Shown one piece after another: positions 26,691 to 35,648 of a stretch of DNA of 47,332 nucleotides (positions are counted from its first letter, which is position 1; every line of letters begins with the position of its first letter). The notes beneath the pieces were generated by a model. The model saw only the letters and a list, made by a program, of their open reading frames with translations. It made no database searches and was not told the origin of the DNA. The DNA is from Dysgonamonadaceae bacterium (GTDB lineage: Bacteria; Bacteroidota; Bacteroidia; Bacteroidales; Dysgonomonadaceae): the NCBI GenBank assembly GCA_029975415.1, contig JARKPE010000125.1, forward strand, positions 1 to 47,332, given 5' to 3'. The position numbers and the translations under genes were made by a program.

Positions 26691-27424
26691 AAAAACTTTC
26701 CGTCATCACGGTTACTTACAATGCCGAGCACACGATCGAGTGCACATTGCGGAGCGTTTACGAACAAACCTGCTCGCTTATCGAGCACATCATTGTCGAT
26801 GGGAAATCGACAGACGCAACCGTGGAGCTGATTCGCGGCTACGAACGTCCTTCGCTCAAATGGATCAGCGAACCCGACCGAGGGCTTTACGATGCGATGA
26901 ACAAGGGTGCCGCAATGGCTTCAGGAGATTATCTGTGTTTTTTGAACGCCGGCGACACGTTTCACTCGATCGACACCGTCCAGAAGATGCTGAACTCTTT
27001 CGACGAAACCGATTTTCCCGATATTATCTACGGCGAAACCGCCATCGTTGACGAAAACGGAAATTTTCTTCACATGCGCCGACTCCGGGCTCCCGAAAGG
27101 CTCACATGGAAAAGCTACAAACAGGGAATGCTCGTTTGTCATCAAGCTTTCATCGTCAAACGAGAACTTTTCGATCCCTACGATTTGTCCTATCGATTTT
27201 CTGCAGATTTCGACTGGTGCATCCGCATGACAAAAAAAGCGAAACATATCCATAACACGCATCTTACGCTCATCAACTATCTGAACGAAGGAATGACCAC
27301 TGCCAATCGCAAGGCCTCACTCAATGAACGATACAAAATCATGTCGAAATACTACGGACCAACTTCCACGTTTTTGCATCATGTGTGGTTTGTGGTACGT
27401 GCACTCATCCATCCCGAAAAATAG
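26687..27424 (+). CDS. Glycosyltransferase family 2
   Basis: The 245-residue protein starts MKKLSVITVTYNAEHTIECTLRS, with the GT2 IVDGKSTDAT acidic nucleotide motif, the SEPDRGLYDAMNKG segment and the FLNAGDTF metal site. This is the WcaA-like group that acts in exopolysaccharide or O-antigen synthesis. It overlaps the GT4 gene by 4 nt, and the SpoU methyltransferase gene begins 11 nt downstream. No transmembrane part is seen. Confidence 0.9.
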   Translation: MKKLSVITVTYNAEHTIECTLRSVYEQTCSLIEHIIVDGKSTDATVELIRGYERPSLKWISEPDRGLYDAMNKGAAMASGDYLCFLNAGDTFHSIDTVQKMLNSFDETDFPDIIYGETAIVDENGNFLHMRRLRAPERLTWKSYKQGMLVCHQAFIVKRELFDPYDLSYRFSADFDWCIRMTKKAKHIHNTHLTLINYLNEGMTTANRKASLNERYKIMSKYYGPTSTFLHHVWFVVRALIHPEK

Positions 27425-27434
27425 AACTCATCGA

Positions 27435-27971
27435 ATGAAAAGGCGAAAACTGAAAGTAGAAGAACTTCATCGCATCAGCATAGAAACCTTTCGCAAAGCG
27501 AAAAAAATTCCGCTTGTGGTGGTACTCGACAACGTGCGCAGCCAAAACAACATCGGATCGGTATTTCGTACCGCCGATGCCTTTCGGGTGGAAGAAATCG
27601 TTTTGGGCGGTATTACGGCGACGCCGCCCAATGCCGAGATTCACAAAACGGCATTGGGAGCCGAAAATTCGGTTGCATGGCGCTATGTGGAAGATACGCT
27701 GGATGCCATTAGCGAGCTGAAAGCGAAAGGTTATACCGTCTTTTCGGTGGAGCAAACCGAAAACAGCGTTATGCTCGATGAATTTCCATTCGATAAAGGA
27801 CTGAAATATGCGATAGTCTTGGGGCACGAAGTGCATGGAGTGCAACAGTCTGTAATCGATGCATCCGATGGCTGCATCGAAATTCCGCAATATGGCACGA
27901 AACATTCGCTCAACGTATCGGTTTCAGCAGGCATTGTGATGTGGGATTTCTTTAAGGCTTTGACAAAATAA
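27435..27971 (+). CDS. SpoU/TrmH-family RNA 2'-O-methyltransferase
   Basis: I chose the ATG at 27435 (MKRRKLKVEELHRIS); the longer track ORF overlaps the glycosyltransferase. The 178-residue SPOUT protein has the three family motifs: DNVRSQNNIGSVFRTADAF, IVLGHEVHGVQQ and IPQYGTKHSLNVSVSAGI, which form the knotted AdoMet site. It methylates a ribose in tRNA or rRNA; the short length without an N-terminal substrate domain resembles tRNA methyltransferases, but the target base is not readable. Confidence 0.92.
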   Translation: MKRRKLKVEELHRISIETFRKAKKIPLVVVLDNVRSQNNIGSVFRTADAFRVEEIVLGGITATPPNAEIHKTALGAENSVAWRYVEDTLDAISELKAKGYTVFSVEQTENSVMLDEFPFDKGLKYAIVLGHEVHGVQQSVIDASDGCIEIPQYGTKHSLNVSVSAGIVMWDFFKALTK

Positions 27972-28355
27972 TGTGAACTGACTTGCGTCCGGAAAAATTA
28001 ATGGATAATTGATAATGAGTAATTTATAGTTAGTTTAGCTATCAGCTTTCATTTTTTTAATTCAATTCACTATCAAATTCCATTTCTGATTTTTTACTTC
28101 TTCTATACTTCTATTGTCATTAAATCCTAACATCTCCCTGCCTACGGCAGTGCCCAGTCGGATCACATCCGTTATACGACTGTCTCCTTTTAAGGGGGCA
28201 AGTGCTGCCATCAGGCAGCACAGGGGGGATGAAACTCTCTTGGCGTCGAAAGTATATTACGTGTGCCATTTATTATTGGAAAATGCATAGATAAATATCA
28301 CAGGAAGTGAAAAAACAGAACTGCATTTTTTCAGTTTCCAACAGGAATATGCACT
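27972..28355. other. Gene-free gap with dispersed repeats
   Basis: No coding signal was found between the methyltransferase and lpxH, which converge here. The gap contains the first copy of a two-part dispersed repeat (28000-28017 and 28180-28226), a small hairpin CGGAT-CAC-ATCCG (28159-28171) and a short stretch like the 8-bp array at 14037. The rest is AT-rich filler. Confidence 0.7.
28000..28226 (+). repeat. Two-part dispersed repeat, copy A
   Basis: Part one is AATGGATAATTGATAATG (28000-28017). Part two (28180-28226) is CTGTCTCCTT followed by a G-rich stretch and the palindrome GTGCTGCC-ATCA-GGCAGCAC (28202-28221). Both parts recur in the same order on the opposite strand at 33629-33754; part one is identical at 18 of 18 bases. 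Confidence 0.75.
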
Positions 28356-29102
28356 TCATTCTTCGAACTGCAGCAGCTTTACTTTTTCGCCATCGAAAAC
28401 AGCGTAAGAAAAATAGCGAATCCAATCGCCCAAAACAATCACTCGCGTATGTGGTCCGATAGGCAAATCGAGCAGAATATGCCGATGGCCAAACACAAAA
28501 TAATCGATATCGGGCATTTCGTTTATTTTTTGTTTTGCAAACAACACCAAATGTTCTTGGTCTTCTCCCAAATATTCCTGAACGCCTCCGTTTTCGCGAC
28601 TGCTGTTCGACCATTTGTGAGCCAAAGGCACGGTGAGCGTGGGATGCACGGCCGCAAAGCACTTAATCAAGAACTTGTTGTGAAACAAAGCTCTCAAAAA
28701 GCGGAATGAGAGCGAATTGTCGCCTAACCCGTCGCCATGAGCAAGATAAAATTTCTTGCTGCCGAGTGTGGTAACAAAAGGTTCAAAATGCAAAATCATT
28801 CCACACTCACGCGTAAGATAATCGCCGAGCCAAATATCGTGATTTCCGATGAAAAAATGGACTTCCACACCACTGTCCGACACTTCAGCCAACTTACCCA
28901 ACACACGGGTAAATCCTTTCGGAACGACATACTTATATTCGAACCAATAGTCGAACATATCGCCCAGCAAATAGATGGCTTGGGCATCGGTTTTGGCCAT
29001 ATCGAGCCATCTGCAAAGCTTGCGCTCCGTTTCGATGGTATCGACATGCGATTTCGATCCTAAATGTGCATCAGAAAGAAAGTAGATTTTTTGCTGCGCC
29101 AT
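28356..29102 (-). CDS. lpxH: UDP-2,3-diacylglucosamine diphosphatase
   Basis: The 248-residue metallophosphoesterase cleaves UDP-2,3-diacylglucosamine to lipid X in lipid A synthesis, at the inner face of the inner membrane. The motifs are FLSDAHLGS, LLGDMFDYWFEYK, FFIGNHDIWLGDY, AHGDGLGDN and VFGHRH. The body is the Bacteroidetes variant of LpxH, which commonly carries the SFRFLRALFHNKFLI segment. It starts 22 nt after the DUF59 gene and is probably co-transcribed with it. Confidence 0.9.
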   Translation of the reverse strand: MAQQKIYFLSDAHLGSKSHVDTIETERKLCRWLDMAKTDAQAIYLLGDMFDYWFEYKYVVPKGFTRVLGKLAEVSDSGVEVHFFIGNHDIWLGDYLTRECGMILHFEPFVTTLGSKKFYLAHGDGLGDNSLSFRFLRALFHNKFLIKCFAAVHPTLTVPLAHKWSNSSRENGGVQEYLGEDQEHLVLFAKQKINEMPDIDYFVFGHRHILLDLPIGPHTRVIVLGDWIRYFSYAVFDGEKVKLLQFEE

Positions 29103-29124
29103 GCGTCAATTCGATCAAATCACT

Positions 29125-29442
29125 TCACAAAAGGCCCAATTCGAGCATGGCTTCTTCACTCATCATAGATTTATCCCATGGCGGATCAAAAGTCAGATTA
29201 ATATTCACACTTTTCACACCTTTGATGGATTCTACTTTCATTTGAACATCCATAAGGATGTAATCTGCTGCGGGACAACTGGGGGAAGTGAATGTCATTT
29301 CGATGTTCACGTTAAAATCATCATCGATATCGATATCGTAAATCATTCCCAGATCAAATATATTTACAGGTATTTCCGGATCGTAAACCGTGCGAAGCAT
29401 CATCACTATCTGATCCTGTATTTTTTGGAGTTCTTCGTTCAT
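29125..29442 (-). CDS. DUF59/MIP18-family Fe-S cluster assembly factor
   Basis: I chose the ATG at 29442 (MNEELQKIQDQIV), since the 42 extra residues of the track ORF are non-conserved. The 105-residue protein has the DUF59 core: VYDPEIPVNIFDLGMIYDI, then FTSPSCPAADYILMDV with the conserved reactive Cys, and VNINLTFDPPWDKSMMSEE. The family (SufT, PaaD-like, MIP18) helps mature iron-sulfur proteins. It is followed by lpxH. Confidence 0.88.
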   Translation of the reverse strand: MNEELQKIQDQIVMMLRTVYDPEIPVNIFDLGMIYDIDIDDDFNVNIEMTFTSPSCPAADYILMDVQMKVESIKGVKSVNINLTFDPPWDKSMMSEEAMLELGLL

Positions 29443-29545
29443 AGTAAATGTTTTTTTTTGTATAAACCGAAATTCGACGATTTTGTTTGTTTCGGATCTG
29501 TCGAAATTGCTTTTTTTTAAAATACTGCCCGCCAAACGAACTTTA

Positions 29546-30244
29546 TCAAAGCGATCCTTCGTCGGCAAAACTGTAATAGGTTTGGGCGCACATAATCAGA
29601 TGATCGAGCAGCAGGATATCCATCCATTGGGCAGCTTCCTTGAGTTTTCGGGTAATCTGAATATCCTGCTGACTGGGCTTGTTGTTTCCCGAAGGATGAT
29701 TGTGCGCCAGGATGATGCCTGTAGCATATCGATTGATCGCTTCGCGAAGGATAAGCCGAACGTCAACAACCGTTCCCGTGATGCCACCCTTGCTTACCTG
29801 AATCGGAGAAATAACAGAATTGGAGCGATCGAGCAGCAAAGCCCAAGTTTCTTCGTGGGGAAGGTCGGCAAAAATGGGGAAAAGTATTTCGTAGGCATCA
29901 TGTGAGGAAGAAATTTTTTTTCTTTCCGTCACATGCGACTCTTTTCGTCGCCGTCCCAGTTCGAGCGCTGCGATCAACGTAACAGCCTTCGTTTCGCCAA
30001 TTCCGCGAAAATCGTTAACCAAATCTTGAACGGTGAATCGTGCCAATTTATTCAGATCGTTATCTGCTTTTTGCAACACACGCCGGCTCAATTCCACTGC
30101 CGTTTCATTGCTGTTTCCCGAACGGAACAATATGGCCAGCAACTCGGCATCCGACAGAGCGGAAACGCCCTTTATCAACATTTTTTCACGGGGGCGATCC
30201 TCCTCAGCCCATTCTTTGATGGTTAGTTTGTTTGTTTGAGCCAT
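29546..30244 (-). CDS. radC: RadC-family JAB/MPN-domain protein
   Basis: I chose the ATG at 30244 (MAQTNKLTIKEWAEEDRPREK), the standard RadC start; it is preceded at 30 nt by an exact TAACTTTG box. The 232-residue protein has an N-terminal helix-hairpin-helix region (LVNDFRGIGETKAVTLIAALELGRR) and a C-terminal JAB domain with the metal motif HNHPSGNNKPSQQD. Despite its name its role in repair is unproven. It lies between efp and the DUF59 gene on the same strand. Confidence 0.93.
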   Translation of the reverse strand: MAQTNKLTIKEWAEEDRPREKMLIKGVSALSDAELLAILFRSGNSNETAVELSRRVLQKADNDLNKLARFTVQDLVNDFRGIGETKAVTLIAALELGRRRKESHVTERKKISSSHDAYEILFPIFADLPHEETWALLLDRSNSVISPIQVSKGGITGTVVDVRLILREAINRYATGIILAHNHPSGNNKPSQQDIQITRKLKEAAQWMDILLLDHLIMCAQTYYSFADEGSL

Positions 30245-30273
30245 TGTGTGATGAAATAGAATTTCGAGGCAGA

Positions 30274-30281
30274 CAAAGTTA
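30274..30281 (-). promoter_or_regulatory. Exact -7 box upstream of radC
   Basis: TAACTTTG on the minus strand, 30 nt before the radC ATG. A -33 TTTG is not evident because the efp terminator occupies that place. Confidence 0.4.
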
Positions 30282-30289
30282 AACGAAAA

Positions 30290-30322
30290 AAAAGACATTC
30301 CCGAAAGGAAATGCCTTTTTTC
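30290..30322 (-). terminator. Terminator after efp
   Basis: AAAGACATTCC pairs with GGAAATGCCTTT with one mismatch and one bulge around a CGAAA loop. On the minus strand it is followed by a T-run (complement of AAAAAAAA), and T also follows on the plus strand. It lies about 35 nt beyond the efp stop, separating efp from radC. Confidence 0.6.
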
Positions 30323-30353
30323 GAAAACTATTTCGTCACTTGAGTTCGAAGAA

Positions 30354-30917
30354 TTACTTCGCGCGTTCCACGTAGGCACCTGTACGGGTATCTACCTTAA
30401 TTTTTTCGCCGGTTTCGATGAAAAGCGGGACGCGAACCTCTGCCCCCGTTTCAAGTGTTGCAGGCTTTAGCGTATTTGTAGCTGTATCGCCTTTGATGCC
30501 GGGTTCGGTATAAGTAACTTCGAGGATAACATGAGGAGGCATTTCGGCGGTAAGAATCGTTCCGCTTTCGGAATGTATTTGCACTTCCACGATATCGCCC
30601 TCTTTCAAAAATTCCACTCCGTCGATTTGTTCAGCAGGGATAGAAACCTGTTCGAAAGTTTCGGAATTCATGAAGTTATATCCCATATCGTCTCTATAAA
30701 GATATTGAAACGGACGACGTTCGATGCGAACTTCGTCAACTTTAACTCCCGCATTAAACGTTTTGTCGAGAATGCGTCCGGTGGTGACGTTTTTGAGTTT
30801 GGTGCGGACGAAAGCCGGACCTTTACCGGGTTTTACATGAAGAAATTCGACGATGAAGTAGTATTGACCATCCAATTCGAGACACATTCCGTTTCGGAAA
30901 TCAGCTGTTGTTGCCAT
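30354..30917 (-). CDS. efp: Translation elongation factor P
   Basis: The 187-residue protein relieves ribosome stalling at polyproline stretches. The three-domain EF-P layout is intact: the N-terminal KOW-like domain with the tip loop [17 protein letters not shown] (Lys32 at the tip), the middle OB domain, and the C-terminal [21 protein letters not shown] signature ending [13 protein letters not shown]. The tip Lys suggests the Lys-type rather than the Arg-type modification; no modification genes are in the window. A good promoter lies upstream and a terminator downstream, so it is probably monocistronic. Confidence 0.97.
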   Translation of the reverse strand: MATTADFRNGMCLELDGQYYFIVEFLHVKPGKGPAFVRTKLKNVTTGRILDKTFNAGVKVDEVRIERRPFQYLYRDDMGYNFMNSETFEQVSIPAEQIDGVEFLKEGDIVEVQIHSESGTILTAEMPPHVILEVTYTEPGIKGDTATNTLKPATLETGAEVRVPLFIETGEKIKVDTRTGAYVERAK

Positions 30918-30954
30918 AAAATTTTTATATGATTCGTTGTAATTTTTCCGAACG

Positions 30955-30985
30955 CAAAAGTAATTATTTAATCCGAAGTTTCAAA
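30955..30985 (-). promoter_or_regulatory. efp promoter
   Basis: On the minus strand TTTG (30985-30982) is followed after 19 nt by an exact -7 box TACTTTTG (30962-30955). The box ends 38 nt before the efp ATG. This is the best full match to the Bacteroidetes housekeeping promoter in the window. Confidence 0.7.
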
Positions 30986-31114
30986 ACAATTTGCAAGTCA
31001 ATGCTTTGTTTTTTAAACAGAAACCCAACACAAATTATTATAAATACTCCGAAGTATATATTACTCCTGCACCGAGGTACTATCGATGTTGCAAATTTTT
31101 GGCCACAATGAATC

Positions 31115-32425
31115 TCACAAAACATGCATCGCCTCAAGGACGAGTTTGGTCACGAAAAGTGCGAAGATAATCCACATCGTGACGGATATTTGTTGGAATT
31201 TCCCACTCAGGAATTTCAGCAATACGAACGATAGCATGCCGAACACGATACCTTGAGCAATACTAAAAGCAAAAGGCATCATCACTATCGTAAGGAATGC
31301 CGGAATGGATTCCGAAAAATCGGCAAAATTGATATTTACGACGGACGTTATCATAAACAAACCCACCAGGATGAGTGCAGGAGCAGTAGCCGAAGCGGGA
31401 ATCATCAGAAATAGCGGGGCCAGAAACAGTGCTATCGCAAACATGATTGCAGTTGAAACCGAAGTTAAGCCTGTTCGTCCTCCCGATGCTACTCCCGAAG
31501 CGCTTTCCACATAAGATGTTACGGTGCTGGTTCCTAATATTGCACCAAAAGTAGTTCCCAACGCATCGGCAAACAACGCTTTTTTAATCTGAGGGAAAGT
31601 GCCGTTTTCGTCTAATATGCCGGCTTTGGAGGCGACACCCAATAGTGTCCCGATCGTATCGAAAAGATTGACGAACAAAAACGTGAATACCACAATCAGC
31701 ATGTCGAGCGTAAAGATATTGCGCCATTCAAATTTCAAAAAAATGGGCGAAATATCCGGCGGTGTCGAGACCAGTCCGCCTTGTGGCATTTGTACCAACC
31801 CGAGTATGGCTGCAAAAACGGTAGAAACAACAATACCGATAAGAATGGATCCAGGAACATCTTTATAGAGCAAAACGCCCGTAACTATCAGTCCGAGCAA
31901 CGCAACCCAGATATGGGGATTGGCCATATCGCCAAGTGAAACCATAGTATTGGGATTTGATACAATCAGTCCGGCATTTTTCATACCGATGAGCGCAATA
32001 AAAAGACCGATACCTACTGGAATGGCGTCCTTAATGGACTTTGGGATGCTGTTAACGATCATTTCCCGTACGTTGAAAAAGGTAAGTACGATAAAAATAA
32101 TGCCTTCGATGAAAACAGCAGTCAATGCCATTTGCCACGAGTAGCCCAGACCGAGCACAACCGAAAAAGCAAAAAAACTGTTCAGTCCCATTCCCGGCGC
32201 TTGAGCTATGGGCAGATTGGGGATAAAAGCCATAAAAAGTGTACCCAAAATAGAAGCCAGACATGTGGCCGTAAATAGAGCAGCCCTATCCATTCCTGTT
32301 TCGCCCAATATGCCCGGATTGACAGCGAGAATATACGACATGGTAAGAAAGGTGATAATTCCCGCAATAATCTCACGGCGAACTGTAGTGTCGTTTTGTT
32401 TGAGTTTGAAAATCTTATCGAGCAT
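31115..32425 (-). CDS. AzgA/PbuG-type purine nucleobase permease (NCS2 family)
   Basis: The 436-residue inner-membrane protein has about 12-14 hydrophobic segments. The start REIIAGIITFLTMSYILAVNPGIL, the APGMGLNSFFAF motif and GTSTVTSYVESASGVASGGRTGLTS are signatures of AzgA-like proton symporters for hypoxanthine, guanine and adenine. It follows the DUF5020 gene by 56 nt on the same strand and probably shares its transcript, which supports a joint role in nucleoside or nucleobase uptake. The exact purine cannot be read. Confidence 0.92.
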   Translation of the reverse strand: MLDKIFKLKQNDTTVRREIIAGIITFLTMSYILAVNPGILGETGMDRAALFTATCLASILGTLFMAFIPNLPIAQAPGMGLNSFFAFSVVLGLGYSWQMALTAVFIEGIIFIVLTFFNVREMIVNSIPKSIKDAIPVGIGLFIALIGMKNAGLIVSNPNTMVSLGDMANPHIWVALLGLIVTGVLLYKDVPGSILIGIVVSTVFAAILGLVQMPQGGLVSTPPDISPIFLKFEWRNIFTLDMLIVVFTFLFVNLFDTIGTLLGVASKAGILDENGTFPQIKKALFADALGTTFGAILGTSTVTSYVESASGVASGGRTGLTSVSTAIMFAIALFLAPLFLMIPASATAPALILVGLFMITSVVNINFADFSESIPAFLTIVMMPFAFSIAQGIVFGMLSFVLLKFLSGKFQQISVTMWIIFALFVTKLVLEAMHVL

Positions 32426-32481
32426 TGTTGATGAATGATATATAATTAGTGATAAATAAATAAAATAATGTCTTCAATCCA

Positions 32482-33207
32482 TTAAAAATTCCACTTGCCG
32501 GCAAGCGTGGGTAAAGCTCTAAATTTGCTTTCCGTAAATTTGTTCACAAAGTTGTAGCTGAGTTCGATTTCGCTTCCTACAGAAAAATGAGGAGTAAGGT
32601 TATACCAGATTTGGGGTTCACTCAACAGAATCAATCGTTTGCCGGTATCATCCCCCTCGCCTGTTAAATTTTTATTTTCAGTCCACAAATCCATAAACCC
32701 GTTCAACGTCAGTATGTCTTTAACCAGATTGGCAGTCCAGGTGACCGTCCATTGCACGTCATGACTGTCCTTCGGGAATGCATTCAGCTTATAGGCAACA
32801 TATGTACCCATGAAAAAATTACCCAATTGGAACGGGTAGCCGAAACCTGCCAAATAGGAACTCGGAATCGAATAGCCTGCCGACGTTCCTCGCACCAATC
32901 CCAGTCCGCCATTATATTCGATATGGGGACGAAGAGGAAAATTCTTGATAATAAATTCGCGCGATATTTCGCCGTAAACCAGACCGATGTTGCGTTTATC
33001 GAAATTGAAATCGAAATCGACAAACATAAAAGTGGTTCCCCACCGGTCGGGTTTGAACATTTCGAACGTTCCCGTCAAATAATTGACCGGCGCCACATCA
33101 TTTCCACACAGCGTATGGCGAGGATCAAAATGTAATTGCAGATTTTGGGCATTCGCCACTCCGATAGTCAATAGAATAGAGAATGACAGTATAGTTTTTC
33201 GTGTCAT
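32482..33207 (-). CDS. DUF5020-family outer-membrane protein (Tsx-like channel)
   Basis: The 241-residue protein has a signal peptide ending near VANAQ and a body of alternating amphipathic strands rich in aromatic residues (TTFMFVDFDFNFD, HIEYNGGLGLVRG). It ends in WNF, with a C-terminal Phe typical of outer-membrane barrels. It matches DUF5020, a Bacteroidetes family related to the nucleoside channel Tsx. The purine permease gene downstream suggests that it admits nucleosides or nucleobases across the outer membrane (inference). Confidence 0.8.
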   Translation of the reverse strand: MTRKTILSFSILLTIGVANAQNLQLHFDPRHTLCGNDVAPVNYLTGTFEMFKPDRWGTTFMFVDFDFNFDKRNIGLVYGEISREFIIKNFPLRPHIEYNGGLGLVRGTSAGYSIPSSYLAGFGYPFQLGNFFMGTYVAYKLNAFPKDSHDVQWTVTWTANLVKDILTLNGFMDLWTENKNLTGEGDDTGKRLILLSEPQIWYNLTPHFSVGSEIELSYNFVNKFTESKFRALPTLAGKWNF

Positions 33208-33244
33208 AAATAAGAGAATTTGTGTTAAATTGATTAGGAAAGCG

Positions 33245-33252
33245 CAAAGTTA
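33245..33252 (-). promoter_or_regulatory. Exact -7 box upstream of the DUF5020 gene
   Basis: TAACTTTG on the minus strand ends 38 nt before the ATG, the same distance as for efp and porX. A -33 TTTG at the usual spacing is not visible. Confidence 0.5.
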
Positions 33253-33628
33253 GTAAAAATGTGGAAATATATTGATAGGTCAAATTTGATGTCTGCTTTT
33301 ATTTGTTTCAAAAAACGTTAGATGATAGCTACCAGGGTTGGGTTTGGAGAACAATGAAAAGCAAAACGCGAGAATTGCGAGTTACGATTTTGGTTCTTTG
33401 AATGGAGGAGATATTTCTCCATGTCACGAAAATAATTCTGCCTTTCAGGCAATGGTGAGGAGTTGAGTTGAAAAATTTCGGCTATGATGGATACATTGAG
33501 AATGTTTTGACTTGGAAAACCGGATTTTCATAATTGCAGAATAAATTCTGCGGCATAAATCAGTGTCAAAAATCTGCCCGGAAGACAAGACTTTTCTTGC
33601 CTTGCTCCGGCAAGAGAAGATCGTAACC

Positions 33629-33754
33629 TCTGTGCTGCCTGGCGGCAGCACTTGTCCTCTTATCTTAAGGAGACAGCTTAGGCTTCAGAATCATTCGTAA
33701 ACCGATAAATCTTCGAATCGGTAAATTTGCATTGTGCATTATCAATTATCCATT
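33629..33754 (-). repeat. Two-part dispersed repeat, copy B (inverted)
   Basis: Read on the minus strand this has AATGGATAATTGATAATG (33754-33737) and then CTGTCTCCTTAAG with the palindrome GTGCTGCC-GCCA-GGCAGCAC (33651-33632). The order and orientation are the same as in copy A at 28000-28226, with shorter spacing between the parts. Confidence 0.75.
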
Positions 33755-33856
33755 GAGTTTATGGAGCTTTACCCCAAACCCCACTAACTTTTTTATCTTG
33801 TTTATCTTGACATAAAAAAGTAAGCAAAAAAAGGTCAAGACTGCCTCTCTTGATCG

Positions 33857-33966
33857 ACCCGATAGCTGCTGGTTCGCTAAAAGACAAATAACTCGTCCCG
33901 ACGAAATACGTCGGACTCAAACGGTTTGTCTTTTGCCTGACGGCACGCTCTCTGCGCAGATCGGGT
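33857..33966. repeat. 110-nt nested inverted-repeat element
   Basis: Three perfect stems are nested: ACCCGAT/ATCGGGT (33857-33863 with 33960-33966), AAAAGACAAA/TTTGTCTTTT (33879-33888 with 33925-33934) and CCGACG/CGTCGG (33898-33903 with 33909-33914). Between the outer and middle stems CTGC and GCAG can also pair. The flanks GGTCAAGA occur on both sides (about 33833 and 33985). It is gene-free and could be a mobile hairpin element or a structured RNA. Confidence 0.7.
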
Positions 33967-34093
33967 GTCCCGATGAGGAGATGAGGTCAAGAAAGTAATG
34001 GATATGGATAATGTATCGTCCTGAAATTTGTTTACGTTTGTTTTCATAATCCCGAATCCTGTTTACTTTTTTGAAAACCTATTTCAGGACTAA

Positions 34094-34861
<768 letters not shown>

Positions 34862-34868
34862 CCTTGCC

Positions 34869-34891
34869 CCTTAAAAACAGACTTTTTAAGG
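34869..34891. repeat. 9-bp inverted repeat at the end of the transposase relic
   Basis: CCTTAAAAA and TTTTTAAGG are exact reverse complements separated by CAGAC. It may be part of the old element end or a weak terminator. Confidence 0.5.
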
Positions 34892-35073
34892 ATTGACTAA
34901 ATATTTTTTTGCGAATGCAAATGTAATGATTTTGTGATTTATAGAAGATAAATTTGGAAATAAAATTCGAAAACCGTAGGACAAACAAGGGTCAAGAAGA
35001 TTTTAACTGCATCATACAAGATTTTATTAGACATTTTTAATTCTTATTCATTTTACATCTCACTCAAAAAAGA

Positions 35074-35081
35074 TATTTTTG
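35074..35081 (+). promoter_or_regulatory. Exact -7 box directly before the Cys/His-rich gene
   Basis: TATTTTTG ends 8 nt before the ATG at 35089, so the transcript would start at or next to the start codon (leaderless). The box is AT-rich and could arise by chance; no -33 TTTG is seen. Confidence 0.35.
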
Positions 35082-35088
35082 CATTGGC

Positions 35089-35550
35089 ATGAAAAATAAC
35101 TTTCTCACATTCCTCTCAGTTTTGCTTGCTATCCTAATCGCCTACTGCGGTTCGGGAGTGAACATTTTTTTCTATTGCTGTGACGATTGTCGCTCCGAAG
35201 GTACTGAGGCCGTAATCGGTGGCACTTGCTGCGAACTGCACCATCATCATCATTTGAACGGATTGATTACGCATTTAGACAAGCATACATGCAACCAACA
35301 TCTTGCTAATGCTCCCGACGAGTGCAGCGTGGAAAGAATTTCTGTTCTTTGGGAGTCCAATTCGAACAATAATCCAGGAGTTGAGCCTTTTTGCGTCTAT
35401 ATAGTACATTCTCTCTCTGCCTTGATATCTTCGTCAAAACTCTCATCGGATATTATACCCCTGATCGGTTTCGAAAATCCTGCTTCTCAAAAACCTCCTC
35501 ACCTAAGTAAAGGGGAATATTTTTCGTTACTCACTACGCTGATTATTTGA
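35089..35550 (+). CDS. Cys/His-rich membrane or periplasmic protein of a metal-uptake module
   Basis: The 153-residue protein has an N-terminal hydrophobic helix (residues 5-28), then a Cys/His-rich part with eight Cys in the first 79 residues, including FFYCCDDC, TCCEL and five consecutive His (51-55). A KPPHL motif lies near the C terminus. It resembles the short Bacteroidetes proteins called HYC_CC_PP, which occur next to TonB receptors and heavy-metal-binding proteins. The receptor gene follows at about 100 nt. Metal binding, perhaps copper or zinc, is inferred from composition and neighbours. Confidence 0.65.
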   Translation: MKNNFLTFLSVLLAILIAYCGSGVNIFFYCCDDCRSEGTEAVIGGTCCELHHHHHLNGLITHLDKHTCNQHLANAPDECSVERISVLWESNSNNNPGVEPFCVYIVHSLSALISSSKLSSDIIPLIGFENPASQKPPHLSKGEYFSLLTTLII

Positions 35551-35648
35551 TGAATAAAGCAACTCGCCCAACTTTTAGGGCAAGCAAATAGGTTGCACAT
35601 CGATTGAGGTGCTTTTCTCATTTATTATATTCATCAAATCAATTATAT

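Larger units (their letters stand above)
33208..34093. other. Long gene-free gap: promoter, dispersed repeat and nested hairpin
   Basis: No convincing gene is present. The left end holds the DUF5020 promoter box. Positions 33629-33754 hold the inverted second copy of the two-part repeat, and 33857-33966 a 110-nt nested hairpin. The right end enters a transposase relic. The short track ORF at 33445-33651 overlaps the repeat and looks non-coding. Confidence 0.7.

Noticed and set aside
24556-27424. A complete capsule or O-antigen locus
   Set aside because: Only three glycosyltransferases are present, with no flippase, polymerase or sugar-nucleotide genes around them.
28356-30917. lpxH, DUF59, radC and efp as a single operon
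   Set aside because: A terminator follows efp and an exact promoter box precedes radC, so at least efp is separate.
33445-33651. 68-residue minus-strand ORF in the long gap
   Set aside because: It overlaps the dispersed repeat and has no signal, domain or start context.
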